DNA of 45,385 bases from an uncultured Lachnospiraceae bacterium (GCA_947382355.1 CANCYR010000027.1:1-45385), one strand, 5' to 3'. Shown: positions 16,227-25,133, numbered from the stretch's first letter. A program made the numbers and translations. The notes: a model not told the origin generated them from the sequence alone.

Positions 16227-17676
16227 TGGTAAATCCTCCTCTTATCGTAATTTCCAAAATCCGCCCTGTATCCTCTTTCACCTTATAGTAATGGCTGATG
16301 CGGTAACCTGTAATCCAAAGAATATGGTTCTCTTCACTGATTAAATAAACAGAATCCCTTTCTGCTTCAGGCACCTTTTCATGGATAAAGAAAGACTTCA
16401 GCTTTTTTTTATCCGTCTCGTTTAAATAAAAGTAATCACCCGTTTTTCGGAAACGAATTGTTACATATCCTTTTATTTTATCACAATTAAACCATTTCGT
16501 ATATGGCTTTATGGGAACTTCTCCTTTTTTTCCCTGACAGTAAGCCAATGCAAACTCTTCATGAGACAGGACTCTTGCTGTAAGAAATGCTTCATCCCCT
16601 AAAGAAATCTCCAGTTTTTCCCCTTCCTTTGGGGGAAGAAAAGAAATTGGAACCTTTTCCCTGTCCGGGATGGTTCTGCCGGCGCACGGATTTTTTTCCA
16701 GGAACAGCTCTTCATAGCCTTTTACAGCTGTTATCCCATAGGGAAGGGAAATTCTTTTCCCAACAGACATGCCGCATAGCTCCAAAAGCTTATCCACATG
16801 GATTTTTTCCAAATCCTTATTGGCGCCTGCCAGCCTTTCCAATGCTTCTTTTAATATGGCTCCCTTCATATAGGGATGCTCCTTTTGAAATTCCTTCAGG
16901 CAAATGATGAATCCATCCTTTTCTCCATCCCTTACTGTCACTCTGTCAAATGCCTGACCAGTCATTTCTGAAAGAAAATCCTCCGCTTCTCCCAGGAGCT
17001 CCGCTGTGTGAGCCATATGAGCTACCGTCTGCCTGCAAAGCTCCTGCTCCATAAAGGGAATAAGCTTGTTTCTGATTTTATTTCTGGAAAATAAGTTTTC
17101 TTGATTAGTTGAATCATTTACATAGTCAATATGGTTTTCCCCTAAATATGTTTCAATTTCCTTTCGTTCTACACACAAAAGAGGGCGGATAATAGCAATT
17201 CCGCCCTTTCTTACAGGCCGGATTCCTCTAAGTCCGCTGATTCCGCAGCCTCTTGCCAGATGAAACAGCATGGTCTCGCTTTGATCATTTTTGTGGTGCG
17301 CCAGCGCGATGGTATCCGCTCCTATTTCCCTTGCAGTCTTAAAAAAAACCTCATAACGGGCTTTCCGTCCCGCTTCCTCCAAAGACAGCTTATCTCTTTT
17401 TGCCATTTCTCCCACCGGCATCCGGACACAGTAACAGGGTATGCCCATCTTTTCCGAAAGCGCTTTTACAAACCGGCTGTCCGAGTCCGCACTTTTTCCC
17501 CGCAGCATATGATTCACATGAACTGCCGAAAGCCGAAAGCCCATTTCTTGGGAAAGCTCCTTAAGCAAAAAGAAAAGACAAACCGAATCCGCCCCTCCGG
17601 ACAGACCCACCAGTACATGAGAGTCCTGCCCGACCATATGATATTTTTCCATATATGCCTTTATTTTTACAATCAT
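16180..17676 (-). CDS. tilS: tRNA(Ile)-lysidine synthase
   Basis: 498 residues. It modifies the C34 wobble base of the CAU-anticodon tRNA-Ile to lysidine, an essential step that changes both codon reading and charging. The N-terminal PP-loop motif LVGLSGGADSVCL binds ATP. HVNHMLRG and the segment ALAHHKNDQSETMLFHLARG, followed by GISGLRGI, are TilS signatures. The C-terminal substrate-binding domain is present (IRFRKTGDYFYLNETDKKKL, ending VPEAERDSVYLI). It overlaps hpt by 47 bases. Confidence 0.95.
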   Translation of the reverse strand: MIVKIKAYMEKYHMVGQDSHVLVGLSGGADSVCLFFLLKELSQEMGFRLSAVHVNHMLRGKSADSDSRFVKALSEKMGIPCYCVRMPVGEMAKRDKLSLEEAGRKARYEVFFKTAREIGADTIALAHHKNDQSETMLFHLARGCGISGLRGIRPVRKGGIAIIRPLLCVERKEIETYLGENHIDYVNDSTNQENLFSRNKIRNKLIPFMEQELCRQTVAHMAHTAELLGEAEDFLSEMTGQAFDRVTVRDGEKDGFIICLKEFQKEHPYMKGAILKEALERLAGANKDLEKIHVDKLLELCGMSVGKRISLPYGITAVKGYEELFLEKNPCAGRTIPDREKVPISFLPPKEGEKLEISLGDEAFLTARVLSHEEFALAYCQGKKGEVPIKPYTKWFNCDKIKGYVTIRFRKTGDYFYLNETDKKKLKSFFIHEKVPEAERDSVYLISEENHILWITGYRISHYYKVKEDTGRILEITIRGGFTNGRKGRSADSGGKAE

Positions 17677-17718
17677 GATATGAATATAGACTGTTTTGGA
17701 TAAAATTGCAAGAGCCTG

Positions 17719-18897
17719 CTACCTTTTCTCAATAACCCCCATCACAACCACCGTCATATCGTCCAGTATCCTCCCCTGGCTCTTTTTCATGGCAAGCCCC
17801 AGAATCCGGTTAGCCATTTCCTTTGGATTTTCATAATGCATCATGCCAATCCGGTCTTCCAGATATTCCTTGTTTTCTTCCTCTAGAAAGCAGTCCTGCA
17901 CCCCATCTGACAGCAATATGACATAATCCCCTTCTTTTAGGTCAATGGTCTGTCTGGACTGCCTTGCATCGGAAAACAATCCTAACGGAAGGGTATTTTC
18001 CAAAATCCGCTTCACATACTTTCCCCGTTTTACATAGGATACGGCTGCTCCCGCTTTTATAAAGGTGCTGTGCCCGGAGTATAAATTGATTTCACATACA
18101 TCCAGAGTAGCCGTTCTGGTGCCCTCTGTCTGAATCAAAAGAAGGTCGTTTAACATTTCTGCCGTTGACTCAAGAGAAAAGCCCGCTTCCAAAAGCTTTT
18201 CCAAAAGCTCAATCAGCTGCTGGCTGTCCCTGCATGCATTTGCACCGGAACCCATTCCGTCTGATATGGCTCCTACAAAATTTCCATAATGATATTCCTT
18301 TAATGTATGATTATCTCCGGAAAAGGCTTCTCCTTCTTTTACCGCCTTTGCCACTCCGGACAGCACGGAGTAACGAACCTCTTCTTTAAATACAAGGGTA
18401 ACAGGCTCATCTCCCACATAAAGCACACAATCCTTTTCCAGTTCCATTTTGTTATGGCAGAGCTTAGACAGGAATTCTCCTATCTGGGCTGCCAGGTAAG
18501 TATCATGATACATGGCCCTTAACGTAAGACCTATTTCCATATATCCGTTTTTATTTTCCACCACATAGATGTCCTGCACATCCAGGCCATTTTCGCCAAG
18601 AATCTTATAAATCTGTTTTTTATGTTTTTCCATATGATATGTAGTAAAATAAGCTTCTCCCGCCAGTTCTCCCAAAAGCCTTGAAATTTCTTTTAGCTGC
18701 TTTGCAACTATAGATTTATTTTCCGTAAGCTTTTGGTGCATAATAGCTTCCTGCCTGGACTCCTTTGAATCCTCATTTCCAATAAAGGAATAGCTTTCTG
18801 CCAGGTCCTCTAAAGATTCCGCATAGGATAACAGCTTTCGTTTCCCATATTCCGGCAGGACAAAATGACATACATCCTGTTTGTCATGGATTTTCAT
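17719..18897 (-). CDS. SpoIIE-type PP2C serine phosphatase without the membrane domain
   Basis: 392 residues from the ATG at 18897, chosen because AAGGAGAG lies 7 bases before it. An upstream ATG at 18945 has none. The C-terminal half is a PPM/SpoIIE phosphatase domain (GAISDGMGSGANACRDSQQ, YVILLSDGVQDC, DDMTVVVMGV) with metal-binding aspartates. The N-terminal 180 residues are soluble and helical. Bacillus SpoIIE has about ten membrane segments and about 830 residues. Here the membrane part is absent, although the position between divIC and tilS is exactly that of spoIIE. It probably dephosphorylates an anti-sigma antagonist of the SpoIIAA type. Whether it still activates sigma F at the septum is uncertain. 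Confidence 0.8.
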   Translation of the reverse strand: MKIHDKQDVCHFVLPEYGKRKLLSYAESLEDLAESYSFIGNEDSKESRQEAIMHQKLTENKSIVAKQLKEISRLLGELAGEAYFTTYHMEKHKKQIYKILGENGLDVQDIYVVENKNGYMEIGLTLRAMYHDTYLAAQIGEFLSKLCHNKMELEKDCVLYVGDEPVTLVFKEEVRYSVLSGVAKAVKEGEAFSGDNHTLKEYHYGNFVGAISDGMGSGANACRDSQQLIELLEKLLEAGFSLESTAEMLNDLLLIQTEGTRTATLDVCEINLYSGHSTFIKAGAAVSYVKRGKYVKRILENTLPLGLFSDARQSRQTIDLKEGDYVILLSDGVQDCFLEEENKEYLEDRIGMMHYENPKEMANRILGLAMKKSQGRILDDMTVVVMGVIEKR

Positions 18898-19047
18898 TGG
18901 TCTCTCCTTCTTTCTTCTGTGCCTTCCTTCTTTGCAGGCAGGCATTTCAGATATTATGTGAATACAGTATATCTGTTTTTACATAAAAAAATTGTCAAAA
19001 GGAGGGGGTGGCTTTTCTTTCTTTAAAATACTGTAACAAACAGGCAC

Positions 19048-19082
19048 AAAAAAGCACCGATGCAATCTGCCGCATCAGTGCC
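19048..19082 (-). terminator. Terminator downstream of divIC
   Basis: GCACCGATGC (19054-19063) pairs with GCATCAGTGC (19072-19081), one mismatch that becomes a G-U pair in the minus-strand RNA. Six Ts follow on the minus strand (19053-19048). It separates the yabP-yabQ-divIC unit from the phosphatase gene. Confidence 0.8.
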
Positions 19083-19083
19083 T

Positions 19084-19398
19084 TTAATTCTCAGTTTCAA
19101 ATATAATCTCGCCCTCGTAAACAAGCCCGAGCTTATCCTTGGCTACTTCTTCTATGTATGCCTTTGTCTTGGTGTATTTTTTAAAATTTTCTATTTCTTC
19201 TGCTCTTTCGTTTTCTGCGTCAATTTCTGCCTGAAGCTGTTCCTGCCTTGCTTTATATTCTGCCTGTTTTGCTCTGAGCTGTATACTATTCAGAAAAACT
19301 ACTGCAAGCATCATTAGGACTACTGTAGTAACCAGAAACATGCCCATTTTATTCTGACGCTTTCTTCCCCGAAAGGCGACTTTTCGATTTACCCTCAT
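19084..19398 (-). CDS. DivIC/FtsB-type septum formation initiator
   Basis: 104 residues: a basic cytoplasmic N-terminus (about 1-17), one membrane segment (MGMFLVTTVVLMMLAVVFL) and an extracellular coiled coil (LRAKQAEYKARQEQLQAEID and on), ending in the conserved DKLGLVYEGEIIF patch. It belongs to the division complex that recruits the septal peptidoglycan synthase. It overlaps the yabQ end by 50 bases. A later ATG at 19347, just after the yabQ stop, is an alternative start but would remove the basic N-terminus. Context yabP-yabQ-divIC matches Bacillus. Confidence 0.85.
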   Translation of the reverse strand: MRVNRKVAFRGRKRQNKMGMFLVTTVVLMMLAVVFLNSIQLRAKQAEYKARQEQLQAEIDAENERAEEIENFKKYTKTKAYIEEVAKDKLGLVYEGEIIFETEN

Positions 19399-19900
19399 TT
19401 TCTTTGTAACCTCTTCCCCGTTTTTTGCCCCTTTGGTGTTTACATAATAACATCTTAACCTTTTTTACATTGCCCGTCAACTGCTTTTTACCATACTTTT
19501 TCATTTTTTTCAGTATGCGGCAACCCTTGGAAATAAGCCATTTTACCGGAGAAAAAAGAAAGCTTAAAGTCTTAAATACCACATGTAGTATTTGATTAAT
19601 TATTGTTGACATAATTTCCACAATATATTGACCCAGCGTTTTTTTGTAAACCATCATTCCCACAAATGTACCTGCAATTGCAAACCATCTGACTGTTCCA
19701 TTATTCACTTTATACAGCATGGAAAAAAGAAAAAGGGATGCAAAAATCCAGAATATGGTATCCTCTAATGCTTCAAAAAAGCCATTGTGGGGAATTACAT
19801 TCCGGATAATCTTGATAAAATCATATATCACAGTAATAATAATTCCCGACAATATGGAATAAAACAGAAAATGAGACTCATTTATAATTTCAGGACTCAT
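19349..19900 (-). CDS. yabQ: Spore cortex biosynthesis protein YabQ
   Basis: 183 residues from the ATG at 19900, which follows the yabP stop by one base (TAATATG), so translation is coupled. A longer frame to 19945 would lie inside yabP. Four or so membrane segments (FLFYSILSGIIITVIYDFIK, TIFWIFASLFLFSMLY, WFAIAGTFVGMMVY) match YabQ, which is needed for spore cortex formation in Bacillus. The C-terminus is a long basic tail (KKMKKYGKKQL and beyond), as is usual in clostridial YabQ. Position between yabP and divIC supports the name. Confidence 0.88.
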   Translation of the reverse strand: MSPEIINESHFLFYSILSGIIITVIYDFIKIIRNVIPHNGFFEALEDTIFWIFASLFLFSMLYKVNNGTVRWFAIAGTFVGMMVYKKTLGQYIVEIMSTIINQILHVVFKTLSFLFSPVKWLISKGCRILKKMKKYGKKQLTGNVKKVKMLLCKHQRGKKRGRGYKENEGKSKSRLSGKKASE

Positions 19901-19901
19901 A

Positions 19902-20192
19902 TTATTTGAACAGTTTTCCCAAAAGAGAATCTCCTTTACTTCCATAGCTGGATACTTCTGAATAGGTCAGGCTGTCTATTTTGCCTTCAATATCTACTTC
20001 GCCTTTTTCCAGAGTCAGCCTGTTTACATGCAGGTCACTGCCCTTAATCATAAGCATTCCCTGGTCAGTTTCCAACAGGATTTCCGACAGGTCAAAGGAC
20101 AACACATCTGCAACGCCGCTTACCATACATGTCCTTCTATTTGTCAGCATGAATTTGTGGGCACGCTGCTTTACGTTATTTAAATCCTCCAT
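19902..20192 (-). CDS. yabP: Sporulation protein YabP
   Basis: 96 residues, family length. The beta-rich sequence with VSGVADVLSFDLSEILLETD and GMLMIKGSDLHVNRLTLEKG, then a GEVDIEGKIDSLTYSE stretch, is typical of the YabP/YqfC family of small sporulation proteins expressed in the mother cell. It is the first gene of the yabP-yabQ-divIC unit. The upstream gap is occupied by the large palindromic element. Confidence 0.92.
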   Translation of the reverse strand: MEDLNNVKQRAHKFMLTNRRTCMVSGVADVLSFDLSEILLETDQGMLMIKGSDLHVNRLTLEKGEVDIEGKIDSLTYSEVSSYGSKGDSLLGKLFK

Positions 20193-20266
20193 AAAATATC
20201 CCTCCTAATCTTTTTTAAATATATTCTCAGGAAGGATGGAATATGTCTTTTTTTAATAACAGTTCA

Positions 20267-20488
20267 TAACAGTTCAGCCCTCCGTTTTCCCTCACAGCAA
20301 TCCAAGCCGGCGGCAGGCAGAAAGTGTTTCTACGTCGCCACGCTCCCGCTCTGATAAAAACGCAGCAGTGCTAAGCTCGAAAGAACCTCGCTAAGCGCTG
20401 GCGATTTTATAAGGGCTCCTTTAGAAATCACTTTCTGCCTGCCGCCGGCTTGGATTGCTGTGAGGGAAAACGGAGGACTGAACTGTTA
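20267..20488. repeat. Large palindromic element with 60-bp inverted arms (MITE-like or structured RNA)
   Basis: Arm 20267-20326 is the inverted complement of 20429-20488 over 60 bases with one difference, about C20278 versus A20477. The arms can be prolonged by a few bases after a one-base bulge. The roughly 100-base centre has a further imperfect inverted pair (AGTGCTAAGC near 20370, CTAAGCGCT near 20393). The single arm difference would be a G-U pair in RNA made from the minus strand. The element fills the whole gap between rqcP and yabP. It looks like a non-autonomous mobile element or a folded RNA. Confidence 0.8.
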
Positions 20489-20494
20489 CTCTTT

Positions 20495-20734
20495 TTATAG
20501 ATAACGGAACATTTCCTTTGCTTCTTCTTTTTTTACAGTCTCCTGCACAGTAAGAACTTCCACCGATACCTCTTTGTTGCCAAAGTTAATGGTAATTTTG
20601 TCCCCGGCTTTCACATCAACGCTTGCTTTTGCAACTTTGCCGTTTATCATGACCCTGCCTGCATCACAGGCCTCATTTGCTACCGTCCTTCTCTTAATAA
20701 GGCGTGAGACCTTTAAATATTTGTCTAATCTCAT
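20495..20734 (-). CDS. rqcP: RqcP (YabO): S4-domain ribosome quality control factor
   Basis: 79 residues, almost entirely one S4 RNA-binding domain (MRLDKYLKVSRLIKRRTVAN, then AGRVMINGKVAKASVDVKAG). In Firmicutes this protein works with RqcH to add alanine tails to peptides stalled on 50S subunits. The second of two adjacent ATGs (20734) is preferred because AAGGA lies 5 bases before it, versus 2 for the first (20737). Gene order hup-rqcP-yabP-yabQ-divIC is conserved and separates it from the heat-shock paralogue HslR. Confidence 0.9.
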   Translation of the reverse strand: MRLDKYLKVSRLIKRRTVANEACDAGRVMINGKVAKASVDVKAGDKITINFGNKEVSVEVLTVQETVKKEEAKEMFRYL

Positions 20735-20831
20735 CATTTTCCTTCTTTCTTTTATATTAAAATTTTACCTGTCCTGCAAAACATAATTATGGCTGTCTCA
20801 ACCGCTGCTTCACAACTGCCTGCTTAAAGCG

Positions 20832-20860
20832 AAAAAAGGGAACCTGAAACCAGGTTCCCT
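20832..20860 (-). terminator. Rho-independent terminator of hup
   Basis: Perfect 10-base stem AGGGAACCTG (20837-20846) with CAGGTTCCCT (20851-20860) and a 4-base loop. On the minus strand it ends in a T run (20837-20832). It lies 15 bases after the hup stop. Confidence 0.92.
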
Positions 20861-20874
20861 CAAAGTAACGATTC

Positions 20875-21153
20875 TTATTTACCGTTTACTAAATCTTTTA
20901 AAGCCTTACCAGCCTTGAACTTAGGAGCTTTAGAAGCTGCAATCTTCATAACTTCTCCACTTTGAGGATTTCTTCCTTCTCTAGCAGCTCTTTCAGATAC
21001 TTCAAATGTACCAAAACCAACTAATTGGATTTTTTCACCTTTTTTTAATTCTTCTGAAACTACATCTGTGAAAGCCTTTAAAGCTTTTTCTGCGTCTTTC
21101 TTAGAAATTTCTGCCTGCTCAGCTATAGCTGCTACTAATTCTGTTTTGTTCAT
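20875..21153 (-). CDS. hup: HU family DNA-binding protein
   Basis: 92 residues from the ATG at 21153, which has GGAGGAG 9 bases upstream. A longer frame to 21246 would run across the promoter and is rejected. The sequence [39 protein letters not shown] and the closing [12 protein letters not shown] are classical HU. It bends and compacts DNA as a dimer. It has its own strong promoter and terminator, fitting high expression. Confidence 0.97.
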   Translation of the reverse strand: MNKTELVAAIAEQAEISKKDAEKALKAFTDVVSEELKKGEKIQLVGFGTFEVSERAAREGRNPQSGEVMKIAASKAPKFKAGKALKDLVNGK

Positions 21154-21217
21154 TCTTGAACTCCTCCTCTTTAACGAGTATATTTTATTTCGTTTTAATT
21201 TAAAACGCTTATACATA

Positions 21218-21246
21218 TTTATAGTCTGTTTACCAGCTTTTGTCAA
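21218..21246 (-). promoter_or_regulatory. Strong sigma-A promoter of hup
   Basis: Minus strand: perfect -35 TTGACA (21246-21241), a 17-base spacer and -10 TATAAA (21223-21218), 65 bases before the hup start. Confidence 0.8.
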
Positions 21247-21290
21247 GGAAAATCGGCTTTTTTAAGGGTTTTTTCCAAATTATTTACTAT

Positions 21291-21995
21291 TTATTCATAT
21301 TTTTCCAGAAAATCCTCTGTTTTATCTACAAGCGCCTGCTCAGCGTCTACGGACAACAGTCTGGAAAGATTGGCAATGCTCCATAAAAGCTCCCCTACCA
21401 CCTGCTTTAAATATGGTTCTTTTTCCTGCTGCAGCGCCTTTTTAAGCTTCTCTGTCTGCTCCTTAATGGATGTAAAGGTTTCTGCTAAATCCGGCTGCTT
21501 TTCATAAAGCTTATCCGTCTTTTTTATGGTTTTAACGGCCCGCACTAAAGCGGGAAGCTCCGTGGGAATATCCTTTAAGGGGGTTTTTACCCATTCCTTT
21601 CCCTGTTTTTCCGCTTTTTTGATTTCTTCCCAGTTTTTTAACACCTGGGAAGAATCATCTGCCTGCACGGTTCCGAATACGTGGGGATGGCGGCGAACCA
21701 TCTTTTCGCTAACCTCCTGTACCACATCCTCAAGAGTGAACAATCCCTCTTCTTTTGCAATCTGACTGTGCATCACGACCTGAAGCAGAACATCACCCAG
21801 CTCCTCCCGGAGATTTTCCGGGTTGCCGGTTTTATCCAGTATGCGGATAGCCGCCAGCACTTCCGCCGCCTCTTCCCGCATACAGGGTTTTAAGGATTCA
21901 TGGGTCTGTTCCTTATCCCAGGGACAGCCGTTTTCGCTCCGTAGCTTTTCAATAATATGAATAAAGTCATCCATTGTATAGGTTTTCTTTTCCAT
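21291..21995 (-). CDS. mazG: Nucleoside triphosphate pyrophosphohydrolase MazG
   Basis: 234 residues. It hydrolyses NTPs to NMP and pyrophosphate, removing abnormal nucleotides. CPWDKEQTHESLKPCMREEA followed by AEVLAAI holds the EExxE metal-binding motif, and ELGDVLLQVVMHSQIAKEEG supplies the second acidic cluster. RRHPHVFG is the usual MazG signature. The C-terminal half is a degenerate second copy of the domain. Length is slightly below the about 260 of E. coli MazG. It lies 10 bases after the phosphoglucomutase stop and upstream of hup, as in many Firmicutes. Confidence 0.92.
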   Translation of the reverse strand: MEKKTYTMDDFIHIIEKLRSENGCPWDKEQTHESLKPCMREEAAEVLAAIRILDKTGNPENLREELGDVLLQVVMHSQIAKEEGLFTLEDVVQEVSEKMVRRHPHVFGTVQADDSSQVLKNWEEIKKAEKQGKEWVKTPLKDIPTELPALVRAVKTIKKTDKLYEKQPDLAETFTSIKEQTEKLKKALQQEKEPYLKQVVGELLWSIANLSRLLSVDAEQALVDKTEDFLEKYE

Positions 21996-22005
21996 AGCGC
22001 CTGTA

Positions 22006-23742
22006 TTATCCTAACATGCCGTTAATCATGGCAAGCACTTCTTCACCCAGCTTTGCGGATTTTGCCTCTGCGTCTTCTAAAGAGCTTCCTTTTATTCCAT
22101 AGTAAAATTTTACTTTCGGTTCCGTGCCGGAAGGTCTTACACATAACCATGCGTCGTCTGTCAAATCATAATAAAGCACATTGGAACTTGGAAGTCCTGT
22201 TTCGGATTCAGCGCCTGTCTGAATGTCTTTAATAATGCCTGTTTTATAATCCCTTGCGGACACTACTGTATAATCTCCAAATTTTTCAGGAGTATTCTCA
22301 CGCAGTGTATTTAATATATCCTGAATTTTCTGTAAGCCTTCAATGCCCTTTAAAGTAATGGATTTAATATCATCCTTGTAATAACCGTATTTTTCATACA
22401 TGGCAATCATGGCATCCCATAATGTCATATTTTGTGTCTTATAGTAAGCAGCTGATTCACAAAGAGCCATGGTGGCAACAATGGCATCCTTATCCCTTGC
22501 ATGGGTGCCGATTAAACAGCCATAACTTTCTTCAAAGCCAAACAGGTATTCTCCTTTTCCGGACTGCTCAAAGCCGAGAATCTGCTGTCCGATATATTTA
22601 AATCCTGTTAATACTTCAATCAGCTTCACGCCGTATGCTTTTGCAATGGCATCCGCCATATTGGTGGTAACGATGGTTTTAATCAGGGCTCCGTCTTCCG
22701 GAAGGCCTTTTGTGGCTTTTCTCTGACCGATTTCATAATCAGCAAGCAGGCAGCCCGACATATTTCCGGTGAGGGTAATGTATTCTCCTGATTTGGAATC
22801 CTTTACATAAACTCCAAGGCGGTCTGCATCCGGGTCAGTAGCAAGCACTAAGTCCGCATCCACTTCTTTTGCAAGCTTTAAGCCCAGCTCAAAAGCCTCT
22901 GCCGCTTCGGGATTGGGATAAGAAACGGTAGGGAACTCTCCATCCGGCAGCTCCTGCTCTTTTACTATATATACATTTTCAAAGCCTAATTCCTTCATGA
23001 CCCGTCTTGCAGGAATATTTCCTGTGCCATGAAGAGGTGAGTAAACAATTTTAATGTCCTTCTGGGCTTCTTTAATAGCATCCCAGTGAATCACCTGGCT
23101 CTTTAACTCTTCAATATAAGGATCGTCAATATCCTTTCCTATCACTACATACGTACCTGCCTCCTTGGCAGCTTCCTTGTCCATAGTCTTTACTGCATTA
23201 AAATCCGTTACCTTTGCAACTTCATCCATAATGCCGCTGTCATGAGGCGGTGTAATCTGTGCACCATCCTCCCAGTATACTTTATAGCCGTTGTATTCCG
23301 GCGGATTGTGGCTTGCAGTAATATTAATGCCGGCAATACAGCCCAGCTTACGCACCGCATAGGAAAGCTCCGGCGTAGGCCTTAAGGATTCAAATACATA
23401 TGCCTTTATGCCGTTAGCAGCAAGACAAAGCGCTGCTTCATCTGCAAATTCCGGGCTCATACGTCTGGAATCATAAGCAATTGCCACGCCTTTATCCTGA
23501 CCGCCCTGTGCCATAATATAGTTGGCAAGCCCCTGGGTCGTCTTACGGACTGTATAAATATTCATACGATTGGTACCTGCGCCAATCACGCCCCGAAGCC
23601 CTGCCGTACCAAATTCCAGCTCCCGGTAAAAGCGGTCTTCAATCTCTTTTTCGTTTCCTGAAAGAGCCTTTAACTCCTCCTTGGTTTTCTCATCGAAGTA
23701 TGGGTTTGACAGCCATTCTTCATAAGCTTCCTTGTAATTCAT
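22006..23742 (-). CDS. Phosphoglucomutase/phosphomannomutase
   Basis: 578 residues, an alpha-D-phosphohexomutase interconverting glucose 1- and 6-phosphate (or the mannose forms). The phosphoserine is S144 in NITASHNPPEYNGYK. The metal loop is D303-P-D305-A-D307-R. The sugar-binding loop GFEESYG and the phosphate-binding loop RPSGTEPKVKFYY are intact. The size and sequence fit the PgcA-type enzymes of Firmicutes, which supply glucose 1-phosphate for polysaccharide and glycolipid synthesis. AAGGAGGAG lies before the ATG. It is upstream of and probably co-transcribed with mazG. Confidence 0.93.
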   Translation of the reverse strand: MNYKEAYEEWLSNPYFDEKTKEELKALSGNEKEIEDRFYRELEFGTAGLRGVIGAGTNRMNIYTVRKTTQGLANYIMAQGGQDKGVAIAYDSRRMSPEFADEAALCLAANGIKAYVFESLRPTPELSYAVRKLGCIAGINITASHNPPEYNGYKVYWEDGAQITPPHDSGIMDEVAKVTDFNAVKTMDKEAAKEAGTYVVIGKDIDDPYIEELKSQVIHWDAIKEAQKDIKIVYSPLHGTGNIPARRVMKELGFENVYIVKEQELPDGEFPTVSYPNPEAAEAFELGLKLAKEVDADLVLATDPDADRLGVYVKDSKSGEYITLTGNMSGCLLADYEIGQRKATKGLPEDGALIKTIVTTNMADAIAKAYGVKLIEVLTGFKYIGQQILGFEQSGKGEYLFGFEESYGCLIGTHARDKDAIVATMALCESAAYYKTQNMTLWDAMIAMYEKYGYYKDDIKSITLKGIEGLQKIQDILNTLRENTPEKFGDYTVVSARDYKTGIIKDIQTGAESETGLPSSNVLYYDLTDDAWLCVRPSGTEPKVKFYYGIKGSSLEDAEAKSAKLGEEVLAMINGMLG

Positions 23743-23804
23743 AAATTTTCTCCTCCTTATATCATCATTGAATTAGCAGTTGCTAACCAATGGCAGTTTC
23801 AAAT

Positions 23805-25133
23805 CTATTTCTTATCGCCCTGCTTATCGGATGCGATTAAATCAGAAAAGGAATACGTAACGTCTTTTTCTTCATCATCAATCTGAATAGAATAGCTTCT
23901 TGTCTGATAGCCGCTCTTTCTAAGGGTAATGGTATGACTGCCGCTTTCCTTGGTAAAACTTGCAGGCACCACTCCTACATAAGCACCGTCCAGATACAGT
24001 TCCGCTCCGTCCGGCGCATCAATATAAACGGAATATTTTGACAATGACGGAGACACCGGGGAATTGGAGGACACGGAACCGTTTCCCTTATCCTGTTTAT
24101 CTGAATCTTCTCCTTCTTCAGAAGAGCCGTTGCTTTCTCCCGTCTCCATGACAATCTCTATATTGGCAAGTTCTTGTCCCACTTTAATGTATTTAGTCAG
24201 TGTAGCATAACCGTCGGCTTTTAAGACGATTTGATGAATGCCATATTCTAATTCTACGGGCTGGCTGTAATCGATTTCTTTTCCGTCAATGGAAAGCTTT
24301 GCATCATCAGGCGTAATCAGGAATAAAATCTTTCCTGTTTTGATGATTTCTCCCTTTAAATCGCCTACATCAATCTGAGTTTCTTTATTTCTTTCCACTA
24401 CTACTTCTTTTTCGCCGCCGTAGCCTTTATTTGTAATCAATACCTTGTAGGTTCCTTCCGGTACTGCCAGAAGCATTCCCTCTGTAACAGGCTTTATAAT
24501 ATCCTGTCCCACCTCGATAAAGCCTCCGATGAAGTACTCGTCGTTTACAAGGCGGATATAGCCATGTCCTTTGTCAATTACAAGGCTGTGTATGGTATGG
24601 TCTACCACATGGGCTCTAAGCATATCCGCATCATTGATGTCCATAAGCCCCACTTCCTCATTTTCAGCTAAAACTGCAAGGCTTTTGGAAAGCTCATACT
24701 GCTGCCCGGCAATCATCATGGTGGAAGCCGCCCTGTTAATGGAAAAATCATTTATTTCTTCTATAATGCTGCATGCCTTATCCAACAGCACCTTTCTGGC
24801 AAGCTTTTTATTTTTCAGGAAAGTCACCTGAACCAGATCTCCCTGCTGAAGCTGCCCTGCTACCATTTCTTCATTATAGCGGTTCTGCATACTGGTAGTG
24901 CCGTTATAGGATAATGTATAATTTCTTCCGCTGGCAATATTTTTATAGGTAATTGCCTGATTCTTTTCATCAATTTTTACTATAGCTGCATAATCCAGAG
25001 AGTCTGCCTTTTCCATTTCATAATCTTCTGTTTCTGTTATATCTTCTGTCTGCAGGGCTGTTTCTTCCGTTTTGGAACAACCCGTGAGCAACAGCAGAAC
25101 TCCCCAAAAAAGCAGCATCTTATATTTTTTCAT
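23805..25133 (-). CDS. Lipoprotein with PEGA domains
   Basis: 442 residues. A lipoprotein signal with lipobox LLTG and acylation site C19 shows anchoring on the outer face of the membrane. The first 200 residues form beta-rich repeats of unknown type. Two or three PEGA-type modules follow (LSIDGKEIDYSQPVELEYG, then HQIVLKADGY near 280; AELYLDGAYVGVVPASF near 385), separated by a Ser/Gly/Asp-rich linker (SNGSSEEGEDSDKQDKGNGS). PEGA domains are found in surface proteins but their ligand is not known. It is encoded between the CotS-like gene and phosphoglucomutase. Confidence 0.85.
   Translation of the reverse strand: MKKYKMLLFWGVLLLLTGCSKTEETALQTEDITETEDYEMEKADSLDYAAIVKIDEKNQAITYKNIASGRNYTLSYNGTTSMQNRYNEEMVAGQLQQGDLVQVTFLKNKKLARKVLLDKACSIIEEINDFSINRAASTMMIAGQQYELSKSLAVLAENEEVGLMDINDADMLRAHVVDHTIHSLVIDKGHGYIRLVNDEYFIGGFIEVGQDIIKPVTEGMLLAVPEGTYKVLITNKGYGGEKEVVVERNKETQIDVGDLKGEIIKTGKILFLITPDDAKLSIDGKEIDYSQPVELEYGIHQIVLKADGYATLTKYIKVGQELANIEIVMETGESNGSSEEGEDSDKQDKGNGSVSSNSPVSPSLSKYSVYIDAPDGAELYLDGAYVGVVPASFTKESGSHTITLRKSGYQTRSYSIQIDDEEKDVTYSFSDLIASDKQGDKK

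Noticed and set aside
18946-19047. TTGACA on the minus strand upstream of the phosphatase gene as a promoter
   Set aside because: The nearest -10-like TATACT is 21 bases away, too far for a confident sigma-A call.
20875-21246. HU protein with a 31-residue N-terminal extension
   Set aside because: The extension covers the promoter, and the ribosome site supports the ATG at 21153.
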